Assembly: GCF_024753145.1 (NCBI RefSeq)
Contig: NZ_JANUGU010000001.1
Location: 1 to 64,000, forward strand
From: Massilia terrae
GTDB taxonomy: Bacteria > Pseudomonadota > Gammaproteobacteria > Burkholderiales > Burkholderiaceae_D
DNA: 64,000 bases
Direction: 5' to 3'
Every line of letters begins with the position of its first letter. Positions within the stretch are counted from its first letter, which is position 1. Under the pieces are notes generated by a model, which saw only the letters and a list, made by a program, of their open reading frames with translations, had not been told where the DNA came from and did no database searches. The translations under genes and the position numbers were made by a program. Shown piece after piece: positions 11,358 through 23,019 of the stretch.

Positions 11358-12035
11358 ATGGCATACGATCTCGAAGAACAAGAGCAGATAGCGACTTTCA
11401 AGGCATTCTGGGGCAGCTACGGCAACCTGATCACCTGGGTGCTGATCGTCGTGCTCGGGGGCTACGCCGCCTACAACTTCTGGAACTCGCACCAGCGCAA
11501 CCAGGCGGCCGAGGCTTCCGGCCTGTACGACCAGATGCTCGCTTCGCTGCAGGCGAACGACAACGCCAAGGTGCAGCGCATCGCCGGCGATATCGAGTCC
11601 AAGTTCGGCGGCACCATCTACGCCCCGATGGCGGCGCTGGGCGCGGCCAAGGGCGCGTTCGACGCCAACGACCTGAAGACCGCCAAGGCCCAGCTGCAAT
11701 GGGCGATCGACCATGGCGACGAGGAATATAAATCGCTGGCCAAGCTGCGCCTGGCCGGCGTGCTGCTGGACGAGAAGGCGTATGACCAGGCGCTGGCGCA
11801 ATTGAGCGGCGAGTTCCTGCCGCAGTACAAGGGCGACGTGGCCGACCGCAAGGGCGACATCTACGCCGCGCAGAACAAACCGGCCGACGCGCGCAGCGCC
11901 TACCAAGCCGCGCTCGACGCGATGGACAAGAAGAACCCGGGCCGCCAGCTGGTGCAGCTCAAGCTCGACTCGCTGGGTGGTTCGACGGCCGCGGCCGACG
12001 CAAAGCCAGCTCCGGCAGCAGCGCCCGCCGCTTAA
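11358..12035 (+). CDS. yfgM: YfgM-family tetratricopeptide membrane protein
   Basis: YfgM-type proteins are inner-membrane TPR proteins that work with the PpiD chaperone at the SecYEG translocon. A short cytosolic N-terminus (MAYDLEEQEQIATFKAFW) precedes one transmembrane helix (LITWVLIVVLGGYAAYNF). A periplasmic TPR region with repeated Ala-rich helices follows, and the tail is Ala/Pro-rich. The place between hisS and bamB is the conserved place of yfgM. The length of 225 is near the family norm. Confidence 0.88.
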   Translation: MAYDLEEQEQIATFKAFWGSYGNLITWVLIVVLGGYAAYNFWNSHQRNQAAEASGLYDQMLASLQANDNAKVQRIAGDIESKFGGTIYAPMAALGAAKGAFDANDLKTAKAQLQWAIDHGDEEYKSLAKLRLAGVLLDEKAYDQALAQLSGEFLPQYKGDVADRKGDIYAAQNKPADARSAYQAALDAMDKKNPGRQLVQLKLDSLGGSTAAADAKPAPAAAPAA

Positions 12036-12042
12036 GTAGGAT

Positions 12043-12145
12043 CGTCGTTCCCGCGCAGGCGGGAACCCCATGTCGTCGCCTCGTCCGTCGCGCTTGCCGC
12101 CGGCCCGGCGCCACAATGGGATTCCCGCGTGCGCGGGAATGACGG
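12043..12145. repeat. REP-like pair between yfgM and bamB
   Basis: A GTCGTTCCCGCGCAGGCGGG palindrome at 12043-12069 and a related ATTCCCGCGTGCGCGGGAAT palindrome near 12121-12140 lie in inverted arrangement around a roughly 50-bp spacer. The core matches the elements at 4064 and 54118. Confidence 0.75.
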
Positions 12146-12180
12146 AGACGATTAGTCCTGAGAACAAGGTATAAGAAAAC

Positions 12181-13326
12181 ATGCGCACTACACGTAAGCT
12201 TGTCAGCGTCGGCGTCCTGGCCCTGATCGCGGGCTGCTCGAGCCTGAACCCGTTTGCATCGAAGGAAAAAGGCAACCCGCCCGCGCCCCTGGTCGAGCTG
12301 AAGGCCAGCATGGCCGCGCGCACCGTGTGGAAAGCGGAGATCGGCAAGTCGAACAAATACGAGCTGTCGCCCGCGCTGGCCGGCAACACCGTGCTGGTCG
12401 CATCGAACGACGGCAACCTGGCCCGCATCGAAGCCGACAGCGGCCGCCAGCTGTGGCGCGTCAAGACCGGCACCGACCTGACCACCAGCCCCGGCAGCGA
12501 CGGCAACCTGGTCGCGATCGGCGCCGCCAAGGGCATCCTGCTGGCCTACGACATGGACGGCAAGGAGCTGTGGAAGGCCCAGCTGTCGAGCGAGATCCTG
12601 TCGGCCCCGGCGGTTGCCCACGGCATCGTGGTGGCGCGCTCGATCGACAACCGCATCGTCGGCCTGGACGCCAAGAGCGGCGAGAAGAAATGGACCGTGC
12701 AGCGTCCGCTGCCGCCGCTCACCCTGCGCCTGGCGCCGGGCATGGTGGCGCACGATACCGACGTCGTCATCGCCCAGCCGGGCGGCAAGCTGGCCTCGCT
12801 GCTGATCGCCACCGGCGCCCCGCGCTGGGAGGTGGAAGTGGGCGTGGCCCGCGGCGCCACCGAACTGGAGCGCGTAACCGATATCGGCGGCACCCCGGCC
12901 ATCTACGACAACGACGTCTGCGCCGTGTCCTACCAGGGCAAGGTCGGCTGCTTCGACATCACCACCGGTTCGGCGCGCTGGACCCGCGACCTGTCCTCGC
13001 AAGTGGGCGTGGCGGTCGACCAGCGCTACGTGTTCGCGGCCGACGACAAGGGCGCCGTGTCCGCTTTCAACCGCGAGACCGGCACCAGCGCCTGGAAGAA
13101 CGACAAGCTGTCCTACCGCGGCCTGTCGACCCCGGTGTCGGTGGGACGCGCCGTCGCCGTCGCCGATTACCAGGGCTATGTGCACTTCCTCGACCGCGAA
13201 GACGGCAAGCTGCTCGCGCGCGTCGCCACCGACGGCAGCCCGGTCACCTCGACCCCGCTGCTGGCCGGTTCGAAGCTGATTTTTCAAACGCAAAATGGAA
13301 CCGTGGCCGCGATCGCGGTCGAATAA
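12181..13326 (+). CDS. bamB: Outer membrane protein assembly factor BamB
   Basis: BamB is the lipoprotein beta-propeller of the BAM complex, which inserts outer-membrane proteins. The lipobox LIAGC gives Cys19. The body is a series of PQQ-type blades, each with a Trp-containing repeat such as GRQLWRVKTG, GKELWKAQLS, GEKKWTVQRP and GSARWTRDLS. The length of 381 is standard. An AAGG-containing site precedes the ATG. It follows a REP pair and is followed by der after seven bases, the usual bamB-der pairing. Confidence 0.95.
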   Translation: MRTTRKLVSVGVLALIAGCSSLNPFASKEKGNPPAPLVELKASMAARTVWKAEIGKSNKYELSPALAGNTVLVASNDGNLARIEADSGRQLWRVKTGTDLTTSPGSDGNLVAIGAAKGILLAYDMDGKELWKAQLSSEILSAPAVAHGIVVARSIDNRIVGLDAKSGEKKWTVQRPLPPLTLRLAPGMVAHDTDVVIAQPGGKLASLLIATGAPRWEVEVGVARGATELERVTDIGGTPAIYDNDVCAVSYQGKVGCFDITTGSARWTRDLSSQVGVAVDQRYVFAADDKGAVSAFNRETGTSAWKNDKLSYRGLSTPVSVGRAVAVADYQGYVHFLDREDGKLLARVATDGSPVTSTPLLAGSKLIFQTQNGTVAAIAVE

Positions 13327-13333
13327 TAATTAG

Positions 13334-14677
13334 ATGAAGCCGGTAATTGCACTCGTTGGCCGACCGAACGTCGGTAAGTCGACCCTCTTCAACCGCCTGA
13401 CCCGCTCGCGCGACGCACTGGTGGCCGACCTGCCTGGCCTCACGCGCGACCGCCACTACGGGGAAGGGCGGATGGGCGACCGTCCGTTCCTGGTCATCGA
13501 TACCGGCGGTTTCGAGCCGGTCGCCAAGGAAGGCATCATGCACGAGATGGCGCTGCAGACGCGCCAGGCCGTGGCCGAGGCCGACATCGTCGTGTTCATC
13601 GTCGATGGCCGCCAGGGCCTGACGCCGCACGACAAGACCATCACCGACTTCCTGCGCAAGTCGGGCCGCCAGGTCATGCTCGTCGTGAACAAGAGCGAGG
13701 GCATGAAGTACACCTCGGTCACCGCCGAGTTCTACGAGCTCGGCCTGGGCGATCCGTATGTGATCTCGGCCGCCCACGGCGACGGCGTGCTCGACCTCGT
13801 CAACGAGGCGCTCGACCTGGCCGTGCAGCAGCGTCCGGAAGAGCCGGAAGAGCTGGAGCCGGCCGACCACGGCATCAAGATCGCCATCGTCGGCCGCCCC
13901 AACGTCGGCAAGTCGACCCTGATCAACACCCTGGTCGGCGAGCAGCGCGTGATCGCCTTCGACATGCCGGGCACCACCCGCGACTCGATCGAAGTGCCGT
14001 TCGAGCGCGACGGCAAGACCTACACCCTGATCGACACCGCCGGCATCCGCCGCCGCGGCAAGGTGTTCGAAGCCATCGAGAAATTCTCGGTGGTCAAGAC
14101 GCTGCAATCGATCTCGGAAGCCAACGTCGTCGTCCTGCTACTGGATGCCCAGCAAGACATTTCCGAGCAGGACGCCCACATCGCCGGCTTCATCCTGGAG
14201 TCGGGGAGGGCGCTGGTGGTGGCCGTCAACAAATGGGACGGCCTGCAGTCGCACCAGCGCGACCAGGTCAAGATCGACCTCGACCGCAAGCTGGACTTCC
14301 TCTCGTTTGCCAAGCAGCATTTCATTTCGGCGCTGAAAGGCACCGGCATCGGCCCGCTGATGAAGTCGGTCGATTCCGCCTACGCCGCCGCCACCGCCAA
14401 GCTGTCGACCCCGCGCCTGACCCGCGCGCTCGAACTGGCCGTCGAAAAACAAGAACCAAAGCGCAAGGGCGGCACCCGCCCGAAAATGCGCTATGCCCAC
14501 CAGGGCGGGCAGAATCCGCCCGTCATCGTTATCCACGGCAATGCCCTGGATGGCGTCACCGAGCCGTACAAGAGGTATCTGGAGAAGCACTTCCGCGACA
14601 CCTTCAACCTCATCGGCACACCGCTGCGCATCGAATTGCGCTCTGGCAAAAATCCCTTTGCCAAAGAGCAAAAATAA
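13334..14677 (+). CDS. der: Ribosome-associated double GTPase Der (EngA)
   Basis: Der is an essential tandem GTPase needed for 50S subunit maturation. Two complete G domains are visible: the first Walker A is GRPNVGKST at residues 8-16 with DLPGLTRD and NKSE, and the second repeats GRPNVGKST near 187 with DMPGTTRD and NKWD. A C-terminal KH-like domain follows ([20 protein letters not shown]). The ATG at 13334 lies seven bases after the bamB stop without a clear ribosome-binding site, so coupling to bamB is likely. Confidence 0.96.
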   Translation: MKPVIALVGRPNVGKSTLFNRLTRSRDALVADLPGLTRDRHYGEGRMGDRPFLVIDTGGFEPVAKEGIMHEMALQTRQAVAEADIVVFIVDGRQGLTPHDKTITDFLRKSGRQVMLVVNKSEGMKYTSVTAEFYELGLGDPYVISAAHGDGVLDLVNEALDLAVQQRPEEPEELEPADHGIKIAIVGRPNVGKSTLINTLVGEQRVIAFDMPGTTRDSIEVPFERDGKTYTLIDTAGIRRRGKVFEAIEKFSVVKTLQSISEANVVVLLLDAQQDISEQDAHIAGFILESGRALVVAVNKWDGLQSHQRDQVKIDLDRKLDFLSFAKQHFISALKGTGIGPLMKSVDSAYAAATAKLSTPRLTRALELAVEKQEPKRKGGTRPKMRYAHQGGQNPPVIVIHGNALDGVTEPYKRYLEKHFRDTFNLIGTPLRIELRSGKNPFAKEQK

Positions 14678-14818
14678 CGATAGCAGTACGACAAAAACCG
14701 GCAAAACAGGGTACAGTAACTCAGGGCCTGTTTTAGCCTTTGCTGTCAGGCGATTTTGCCTCTTGAAAACAGGGCAGGTCGCCTCAACTTTTAAACTACA
14801 ACAACACACGGAGCTGTC

Positions 14819-15055
14819 ATGAGCAACAAAGGGCAACTGTTACAAGACCCATTCCTCAATGCCTTGCGCAAAGAGCACGTTCCCGTCTCCATCTATCTGG
14901 TCAACGGGATCAAACTCCAGGGACACATCGAGTCCTTCGACCAATACGTCGTTTTACTGCGTAACACCGTTACCCAAATGGTCTACAAGCACGCCATTTC
15001 CACCGTCGTTCCGGCCCGCGCCGTCAACCTCAATCTCGAGCAGGAAGCCGAGTAA
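14819..15055 (+). CDS. hfq: RNA chaperone Hfq
   Basis: Hfq is the hexameric Sm-like RNA chaperone for small RNA-mRNA pairing. The 78-residue protein has the Sm1 motif ([21 protein letters not shown]) and the Sm2 motif with YKHAIST, including the key Gln, Phe and Tyr-Lys-His residues. It lacks a long C-terminal tail; only a short acidic end is present, as is common in betaproteobacteria. The 140-bp AT-richer gap after der is where an independent promoter would lie. hflX follows after five bases. Confidence 0.97.
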   Translation: MSNKGQLLQDPFLNALRKEHVPVSIYLVNGIKLQGHIESFDQYVVLLRNTVTQMVYKHAISTVVPARAVNLNLEQEAE

Positions 15056-15060
15056 GGCCG

Positions 15061-16239
15061 ATGGCAGGAGCCCCCGGCACCTCCACCATGCGCGCCGCCC
15101 TGGTGGGCATCGATTTTGGGGCTGGCGATTTTGCTGCCAGCCTCGATGAACTGTCGTTGCTGGCGAAGTCCGCCGGCGCCGACCCTGTCTCCACCATCAC
15201 CGCCAAGCGCAGTTCGCCCGATCCGGCCTACTACGTCGGCAGCGGCAAGGCCGACGAAATCGGCCAGGCCGTGCTGGCGGACAAGATTGAAATCGTCATC
15301 TTCAACCACGCGCTGTCGCCGGCCCAGCAGCGCAACCTGGAACGCAAGCTGAACGTGCGCGTCGTCGACCGCACCAGCCTGATCCTGGACATCTTCGCCC
15401 AGCGCGCCAAGACCAACGAAGGTAAGTTGCAGGTCGAGCTGGCCCAGCTGCAGCACCTGGCCACGCGCCTGATCCGCGGCTGGACCCACCTGGAACGGCA
15501 AAAGGGTGGTATCGGCCTGCGCGGCCCCGGTGAAACCCAGCTGGAAACCGACCGCCGCCTGATCGGCGAGCGCGTCAAGATGCTGCGCACCCGCCTGGCC
15601 AAGCTGCGCAAGCAGCACGAAACCCAGCGCCGCGCGCGCGGCCGCAACAAGACCTTCTCGGTGTCGCTGGTCGGCTATACCAACGCCGGCAAGTCGACCC
15701 TGTTCAACACCCTGACCAAGGCCGGCGTCTACGTCGCCAACCAGTTGTTCGCGACCCTGGACACCACCAGCCGCCGCCTCTACCTGGGCGACGAGGTTGG
15801 CAACGTGGTCGTGTCCGACACGGTTGGCTTCGTGCGCGAGCTGCCGCACCAGCTGGTGGCGGCGTTCCGCGCCACGCTGGAGGAAACCATCCACGCCGAC
15901 CTGCTGCTGCACGTGGTCGACGGTTCCTCGCCCGTGCGCAACGAGCAGATCGAGCAGGTCAACGAGGTGCTGCGCGAGATCGGCGCCGACCATGTTCCGC
16001 AGATTCTGGTGTGGAACAAGATCGATGCTGCCGGGCTGGAGCCCGGGGTGGAACGTGATGAATATGATAAAATCAGCCGCGTTTTCATCAGCGCCCAGAG
16101 CGGCGCCGGCCTGGATTTGCTGCGCGGCGCAATCGCCGAGGCTGCCACCGCGGGCCCGGAACTGCCCGAGTTCGCACTGGAACGCGAGGAACTCGAACTT
16201 GGCCTCGCGCCATCCTCCCCATCCGTCGGGCCTCACTAA
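15061..16239 (+). CDS. hflX: Ribosome-associated GTPase HflX
   Basis: HflX is a GTPase that splits or rescues stalled ribosomes under stress. The N-terminal subdomain (about residues 10-170, with GSGKADEIG and the coiled region around QLQHLATRLIRGWTHLE) leads to the G domain, with Walker A GYTNAGKST near residue 207, DTVGFVRELPHQLV and NKID. The annotated ATG at 15061 is five bases past hfq; an ATG at 15088 (MRAALVGIDFG) aligns well with the family and is an alternative. The hfq-hflX-hflK-hflC order is conserved. Confidence 0.94.
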   Translation: MAGAPGTSTMRAALVGIDFGAGDFAASLDELSLLAKSAGADPVSTITAKRSSPDPAYYVGSGKADEIGQAVLADKIEIVIFNHALSPAQQRNLERKLNVRVVDRTSLILDIFAQRAKTNEGKLQVELAQLQHLATRLIRGWTHLERQKGGIGLRGPGETQLETDRRLIGERVKMLRTRLAKLRKQHETQRRARGRNKTFSVSLVGYTNAGKSTLFNTLTKAGVYVANQLFATLDTTSRRLYLGDEVGNVVVSDTVGFVRELPHQLVAAFRATLEETIHADLLLHVVDGSSPVRNEQIEQVNEVLREIGADHVPQILVWNKIDAAGLEPGVERDEYDKISRVFISAQSGAGLDLLRGAIAEAATAGPELPEFALEREELELGLAPSSPSVGPH

Positions 16240-16245
16240 GTGCCT

Positions 16246-17571
16246 ATGCTTGCCTCCATACTAAAAAGAACCGGCATCAAGCCATCGTTGAATGACCCTC
16301 GCTGGGGCCACAACCCCAAGAGCGACACCAAGGCCCAGGAAGGCCGCCGCCCCGGCGAAGGTCCGCCCGACCTCGACCAGCTGTGGCGCGACTTCAATGC
16401 CCGCCTGAACCGCCTGTTCGGCCAGCGCGGCAGCGGCGGCGACGGTGGCAAGCTCAAGCCCGACATGCGCGGCGCCGGCATCACCGCCTCCGTCATCGTG
16501 TTCATCGTGGCCCTGATCTGGCTGGCCAGCGGCGCCTTCATCGTGCAGGACGGCCAGGTCGGCGTGGTCAGCACCTTCGGCAAGATCAGCCACATCGCCA
16601 AGCCCGGCTTCAACTGGCGCTGGCCCTATCCGATCCAGGCCCACCAGCTGGTCAACACCGGCAAGATCAACACCGCCGAGATCGGCTACCGCAACAACGT
16701 GCGCAACCGCCAGCCGCAGGAATCGCTGATGATGACCAACGACCAGAACCTGGTCGACGTCCAGTTCTCGGTGCAATACCAGATCAAGGACCCGGTGGCC
16801 TGGCTGTTCTCCGAGCGCGACCAGGACGAGACCGTGCGCGACGTCGCCGAGAGCGCGGCGCGCGAAGTGGTGGGCAAGAAGGACCTGGACTACCTGCTGT
16901 ACCAGGGCCGCGACGCCGTCGCCGCCGACGTGCGCCGGATCACCCAGCAACTGTTGGACCGCTACAAGCTGGGCGTGCAGCTGACCACGGTCGCGATGCA
17001 GGCTGTGCAGCCGCCGGAACCGGTGCAGGCCGCCTTCAACGACGCCATCAAGGCCGCCGAGGAGCGCGACCGCGCCAAGGCCGAAGGCGAAGCTTATGCC
17101 AACGATGTGATCCCGACCGCCAAGGGCAAGGCCGCCGTCAAGCTGCAGGAAGCCGAAGCCTACCGTGCCCAGGTGGTCGAAACCGCGGCCGGCAGCGCCG
17201 CCCGCTTCGACCAGGTGGTGGCCCAATATGCCAAGGCGCCGGCCGTGACGCGCGAACGCATGTACATCGAGACCATGCAAGAGATTTTCAGCAACGCCAG
17301 CAAGGTGCTGGTCGACGCCAAGACCAATAACACCATCTACCTGCCGATCGACAAGATGATGGAAAAGACCGCCGCCAACGACGCCGCCATCGGCAGCAAG
17401 TCCGGCCCGGTGCCGGTGCCGCCGCAGCAGCAGGGCCAGCAGGCGCCCCAGCCGGCCGCCCAGCAGCAGGCTGCGGCGCCGGCCGACCAGGCTGCGCCGG
17501 CAGTCCCGGAATCGGTGCGCCAGCGCGATGCGCGCAGCCGCGAATCGCAACGTGAGCGGGAGACGCGCTGA
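16246..17571 (+). CDS. hflK: FtsH protease modulator HflK
   Basis: HflK is an SPFH/band-7 membrane protein that forms a large periplasmic cage with HflC around the FtsH protease. The N-terminal 75 residues are cytosolic and Gly/Arg-rich, a single transmembrane helix follows (ITASVIVFIVALIWLASGAFIV), and the band-7 domain runs to about residue 340 with the coiled-coil AIKAAEERDRAKAEGEAYAN. The C-terminal 60 residues are Gln/Ala/Pro-rich and of low complexity. A GTG at 16240, directly after the hflX stop, would add two residues; I chose the ATG at 16246. The stop overlaps the hflC start. Confidence 0.93.
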   Translation: MLASILKRTGIKPSLNDPRWGHNPKSDTKAQEGRRPGEGPPDLDQLWRDFNARLNRLFGQRGSGGDGGKLKPDMRGAGITASVIVFIVALIWLASGAFIVQDGQVGVVSTFGKISHIAKPGFNWRWPYPIQAHQLVNTGKINTAEIGYRNNVRNRQPQESLMMTNDQNLVDVQFSVQYQIKDPVAWLFSERDQDETVRDVAESAAREVVGKKDLDYLLYQGRDAVAADVRRITQQLLDRYKLGVQLTTVAMQAVQPPEPVQAAFNDAIKAAEERDRAKAEGEAYANDVIPTAKGKAAVKLQEAEAYRAQVVETAAGSAARFDQVVAQYAKAPAVTRERMYIETMQEIFSNASKVLVDAKTNNTIYLPIDKMMEKTAANDAAIGSKSGPVPVPPQQQGQQAPQPAAQQQAAAPADQAAPAVPESVRQRDARSRESQRERETR

Positions 17572-18446
17572 TGAGCCGCCTTGTCACCCTGTTCGTTGCG
17601 CTGTTCGTCGCGCTCATGCTCCTGTCCTCGACCATGTTCGTGGTCGACCAGCGCCGCTATGCCGTCGTGTTTTCGCTGGGCGAAGTGAACGAAGTGCTGA
17701 CCGAGCCCGGCCTGCACTTCAAGCTGCCGCCGCCGCTGCAGAACGTGGTCTACCTCGACCGCCGCCTGCTGACGCTGGAAACACCGGATAACGAACGCTA
17801 TTCGACCTCCGAGAAGAAGGACCTGCTGGTCGACGCCTACGTCAAATGGCGCATCGCCGACCCGCGCAAGTTCTACGTCAATTTCGGCAGCGACGAAGGC
17901 AAGGTGCGCGACCAGGTCGCGCAGCTGGTCAAGACCACGCTCAACGGTGAAATTGGCAAGCGCACCGTGCACCAGGTGATCTCGACCGAGCGCGAGGCGA
18001 TGATGGACGCGGTGCGCGGCAAGGTCGTCGCCGATGCCCGCGCGCTCGGCTTGGACGTGGTCGACGTGCGCCTCAAGCGCGTCGACTTCGCCGACGAGGT
18101 CAACAATGCCGTGTTCGGCCGCATGAAGGCCGAGCGCGTGCGCGTGGCCAACGAGCTGCGTTCCAGCGGCAACGCCGAGTCCGATCGCATCAAGGCCGAC
18201 GCCGACCGCCAGCGCACCGTGATCCTGGCCGAAGCCTTCCGCGACGCCCAGACCATCATGGGCGAGGGCGATGCCAAGGCGTCCGAAATCTACGCCAAGT
18301 CCTTCGGCAAGAACCCCGAGTTCTACAAGTTCTACCGTTCGCTGGAGGCCTACCGCGCCACCTTCAAGTCGCATGGCGACGTGATGGTGATCGACAGCAA
18401 CTCGGACTTCTTCAAGTACATGAAGAACCCCGGCGCCGGCAAATAA
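17571..18446 (+). CDS. hflC: FtsH protease modulator HflC
   Basis: HflC is the partner of HflK in the FtsH-bound SPFH complex. A signal-anchor helix (LVTLFVALFVALMLLSSTMFVV) is followed by the band-7 domain, whose last helices carry RVANELRSSGNAESDRIKAD. The C-terminal part has the family motif FYKFYRSLEAYRATFKSHGD. Start and hflK stop overlap by one base (TGATG), so the two are made in equal amounts by coupled translation. A strong terminator follows, which closes the hfq-hflX-hflK-hflC transcription unit. Confidence 0.95.
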   Translation: MSRLVTLFVALFVALMLLSSTMFVVDQRRYAVVFSLGEVNEVLTEPGLHFKLPPPLQNVVYLDRRLLTLETPDNERYSTSEKKDLLVDAYVKWRIADPRKFYVNFGSDEGKVRDQVAQLVKTTLNGEIGKRTVHQVISTEREAMMDAVRGKVVADARALGLDVVDVRLKRVDFADEVNNAVFGRMKAERVRVANELRSSGNAESDRIKADADRQRTVILAEAFRDAQTIMGEGDAKASEIYAKSFGKNPEFYKFYRSLEAYRATFKSHGDVMVIDSNSDFFKYMKNPGAGK

Positions 18447-18466
18447 GCGCCCGGCGCTAGTCCCCC

Positions 18467-18494
18467 AAAAAAGCGGCTTCACGGCCGCTTTTTT
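18467..18494 (+). terminator. Rho-independent terminator after hflC
   Basis: A symmetrical hairpin (AAGCGGC / GCCGCTT, loop TTCACG) has an A-tract upstream and a T-tract downstream, 20 bp after the hflC stop. The flanking A and T runs make it potentially bidirectional. Confidence 0.9.
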
Positions 18495-18648
18495 ATTCCC
18501 GTAAATAATTCGTTTGATGGACAGCTAGATAACTGTTCGGCTCGCTACAAGGGCATCGGTTTGCTCAACAGCGGCGCCATTGCTTGCTCGATGATGGGTT
18601 GTGGAGCTTGTTTCCCTCGACTCGATAACCCTTCCACAGGAGCATCAA

Positions 18649-19425
18649 ATGAACTCGAAGATTACGATCAGGAACTGCGCCTGGCTCTCGCTCCTGCTGC
18701 TTGCGGGCTGCGGCAGCAGCGACCAGGCCAATCCCCCGGTGGCGCAGGACACGCCGCCATTCAAGGATTCCGGCGGCCCCGGGGATGTCTGCGTGTCGCA
18801 GAACCCGGCGCCGGAAAGCCTGGCCGGGCTGCTGACCACGGTGCCGGGGCAGTCCGGTACGCGGGGCGATGCCGCGACCAGCTCCACGGCGCCGCTGACC
18901 GATCCGCTGGGCGAGCCGATCACGCTGGCGTCCACCTACACGCCGCTGGTCGACGGCACGCTCTACAACACCGCGGCCTGGCCGGTGTGGTGGGGCACTG
19001 GCAAGCCGGTGGGGGCGGTCAACTGCCTGGCCAGCGCGGTCTGGCACAAGCACATGCTGATCTCGATCTACAGCAACGGCAAGCGCCTCGGCTTCCCGGA
19101 TGGCATCGGGCGGGTGCATGCGGGCTGCTATCACGCCTACGAAATGCACGTGCACGACGTGACCGGCATCATCCACATGGAAGCGGACACGCCGAAGAAT
19201 TTCACGCTGGGCGACTGGTTCCTGCTGTGGCAGCAGCCGCTGGGCCGCGACGGGGCGGCCGGGCTGCCGGGGCCGGTGCGCTTCTACATCATCGAGAATG
19301 GCGCGATCACCCGCTTCGACGGCGATCCGGCCACGATCCCGATGGTGGCGCACCGCGAGATCCTGATCGTGACCGGCACGCCGCTGTCGACGGTGCCGAA
19401 GTACCAGTGGCCGCTGGGTATCTGA
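18649..19425 (+). CDS. Lipoprotein with His-rich conserved domain, unknown function
   Basis: This is a 258-residue predicted lipoprotein: the signal LSLLLLAGCGSS ends in a lipobox. The middle is a low-complexity linker; the conserved part spans about residues 115-258 and is rich in His and aromatic residues (HKHMLISIYSNGKRLGFPDG, CYHAYEMHVHDVTGIIHME, then FTLGDWFLLWQQPLG). I recall this arrangement, with an HxH pair, a Cys and HxHD followed by FTLG, from uncharacterised secreted proteins in several phyla, and the His and Cys residues suggest metal binding; both statements are inference. The ATG follows an AGGAG site. It lies alone between the hflC terminator and a REP pair, interrupting the usual hflC-hisZ neighbourhood. 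Confidence 0.8.
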   Translation: MNSKITIRNCAWLSLLLLAGCGSSDQANPPVAQDTPPFKDSGGPGDVCVSQNPAPESLAGLLTTVPGQSGTRGDAATSSTAPLTDPLGEPITLASTYTPLVDGTLYNTAAWPVWWGTGKPVGAVNCLASAVWHKHMLISIYSNGKRLGFPDGIGRVHAGCYHAYEMHVHDVTGIIHMEADTPKNFTLGDWFLLWQQPLGRDGAAGLPGPVRFYIIENGAITRFDGDPATIPMVAHREILIVTGTPLSTVPKYQWPLGI

Positions 19426-19448
19426 AAATCCACTGTTATCCCCGAAAC

Positions 19449-19532
19449 CGTCGTCCCGGCGCAGGCCGGGACCCATAGACCGCTAGCTACTTCGGATAGT
19501 CAGCATGGGTCCCGGCCTCCGCCGGGACGACG
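19449..19532. repeat. 84-bp REP pair (BIME), inverted copy of 9877-9960
   Basis: This element carries the same CGTCGTCCCGGC outer palindromes and the same spacer end as 9877-9960 but reads as its reverse complement, with a few changes in the spacer centre. It lies between the unknown lipoprotein and hisZ. Confidence 0.85.
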
Positions 19533-19698
19533 GCGCATCTTCCGATGGTGGGACTCAAACGTGGACGTTTGACAACCCACCCCAGCCATTCCCCGACGCC
19601 CGACCCCGTTTTCGGTTAAAATTGTCGGTTCGCGCGCCCAATGCGCGCCTTCGCGCGTCCATGTCGCCCGAATCCCGCTAACTCCCGTCGTCTTGCCC

Positions 19699-22178
<2,480 letters not shown>

Positions 22179-22204
22179 ATCAATAAAAAAAGGGGAAACC
22201 TGAC

Positions 22205-22744
22205 ATGACCACTGCTGTATCGACCGACAAAGACCTCTGGGTATCGTGGGACGAGTACCACCGCCTGATCGAGCGCCTGGCGCTGCAGGTGTACGAATCG
22301 AACTGGAAATTCGACATGGTGCTGTGCCTGGCGCGCGGCGGCGTGCGTCCGGGCGACGTGTTCTCGCGCATCTTCGACGTGCCGCTGGCGATCCTGTCGA
22401 CCAGCTCCTACCGCGAAGAAGCCGGCACCAAGCAGGGCGACCTCGACATCGCCAAGTACATGACGATGACCAAGGGCCCGCTGAAAGGCCGCATCCTGCT
22501 GGTCGATGACCTGGCCGATTCGGGCGTGACGCTGAAGAAGGTCCGCGAGCACCTGAAAGAAAATTTCACCGAAGTCGAAGAAGTGAAATCGGCTGTCGTC
22601 TGGGTCAAGGGCTGCTCGGCTATCAAGCCGGACTACTTCCTCGAAGAACTGCCGCACAACCCGTGGATCCACCAGCCCTTCGAAGACTACGACGGCCTGC
22701 GCCCGCACCAGCTGGCGGCGTGGCTGAAGAAGTTCGACAAGTAA
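22205..22744 (+). CDS. Purine-type phosphoribosyltransferase
   Basis: This type I phosphoribosyltransferase probably salvages xanthine, guanine or hypoxanthine by transfer from PRPP. The PRPP-binding motif is RILLVDDLADSGVTL, about residues 97-111, preceded by the flexible-loop region and MVLCLARGGVRPGD, which forms the pyrophosphate loop. A strong AGGGGAAA ribosome-binding site precedes the ATG. It is next to purA as in other Burkholderiales. Exact base specificity cannot be read from the sequence. Confidence 0.88.
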   Translation: MTTAVSTDKDLWVSWDEYHRLIERLALQVYESNWKFDMVLCLARGGVRPGDVFSRIFDVPLAILSTSSYREEAGTKQGDLDIAKYMTMTKGPLKGRILLVDDLADSGVTLKKVREHLKENFTEVEEVKSAVVWVKGCSAIKPDYFLEELPHNPWIHQPFEDYDGLRPHQLAAWLKKFDK

Positions 22745-22766
22745 GACTGAGCGGCTTCAAGAAAGT

Positions 22767-22800
22767 GGAGTGGGCGACATTGTTGCCTGCTCCTTTTTTA
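22767..22800 (+). terminator. Terminator after the phosphoribosyltransferase gene
   Basis: A stem with one mismatch (GGAGTGGGC / GCCTGCTCC) is followed by seven T residues, 22 bp after the stop. It closes the hisZ-purA unit. Confidence 0.85.
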
Positions 22801-23019
22801 TTTCTGGCTGGGCTGCAATGGGTAGGCGATGATGACTACAGTCGGGGCTGGCGCAACCCCGGGGCCTTCGGCAAGGATGTGCCTGGCTTCGAAGACCATC
22901 GTTGCGATGATTGCAATGGCGCTTGCGAGTCCCGTTCCAACGATCCACTTGACGAGCCTCTTACTGCAGTCGTCAAGATCGGCCTTGGTCGCGTACTCAC
23001 TGCGACGCAGAGCTGCCAC
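22798..23019 (-). CDS. Small coiled-coil and transmembrane protein, possibly 5'-truncated
   Basis: A 73-residue product from a GTG start has a charged N-terminus (MAALRRSEYATKADLDDCSK), then one transmembrane helix (WIVGTGLASAIAIIATMVF) and a short tail. The frame extends upstream past the GTG with sense that matches the same kind of protein (QRLEDDISAIKADV) but without a start codon before a TGA. Small proteins with a coiled coil followed by one helix occur near phages and mobile regions. The missing start suggests a fragment or a non-standard start. It is convergent with the purA unit and shares its terminator region. Confidence 0.4.
   Translation of the reverse strand: MAALRRSEYATKADLDDCSKRLVKWIVGTGLASAIAIIATMVFEARHILAEGPGVAPAPTVVIIAYPLQPSQK

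Noticed and set aside
9843-12536. Long minus-strand open frame antisense to hisS, yfgM and bamB
   Set aside because: It runs straight through two REP elements and opposes three recognised genes. The composition is that of a shadow frame.
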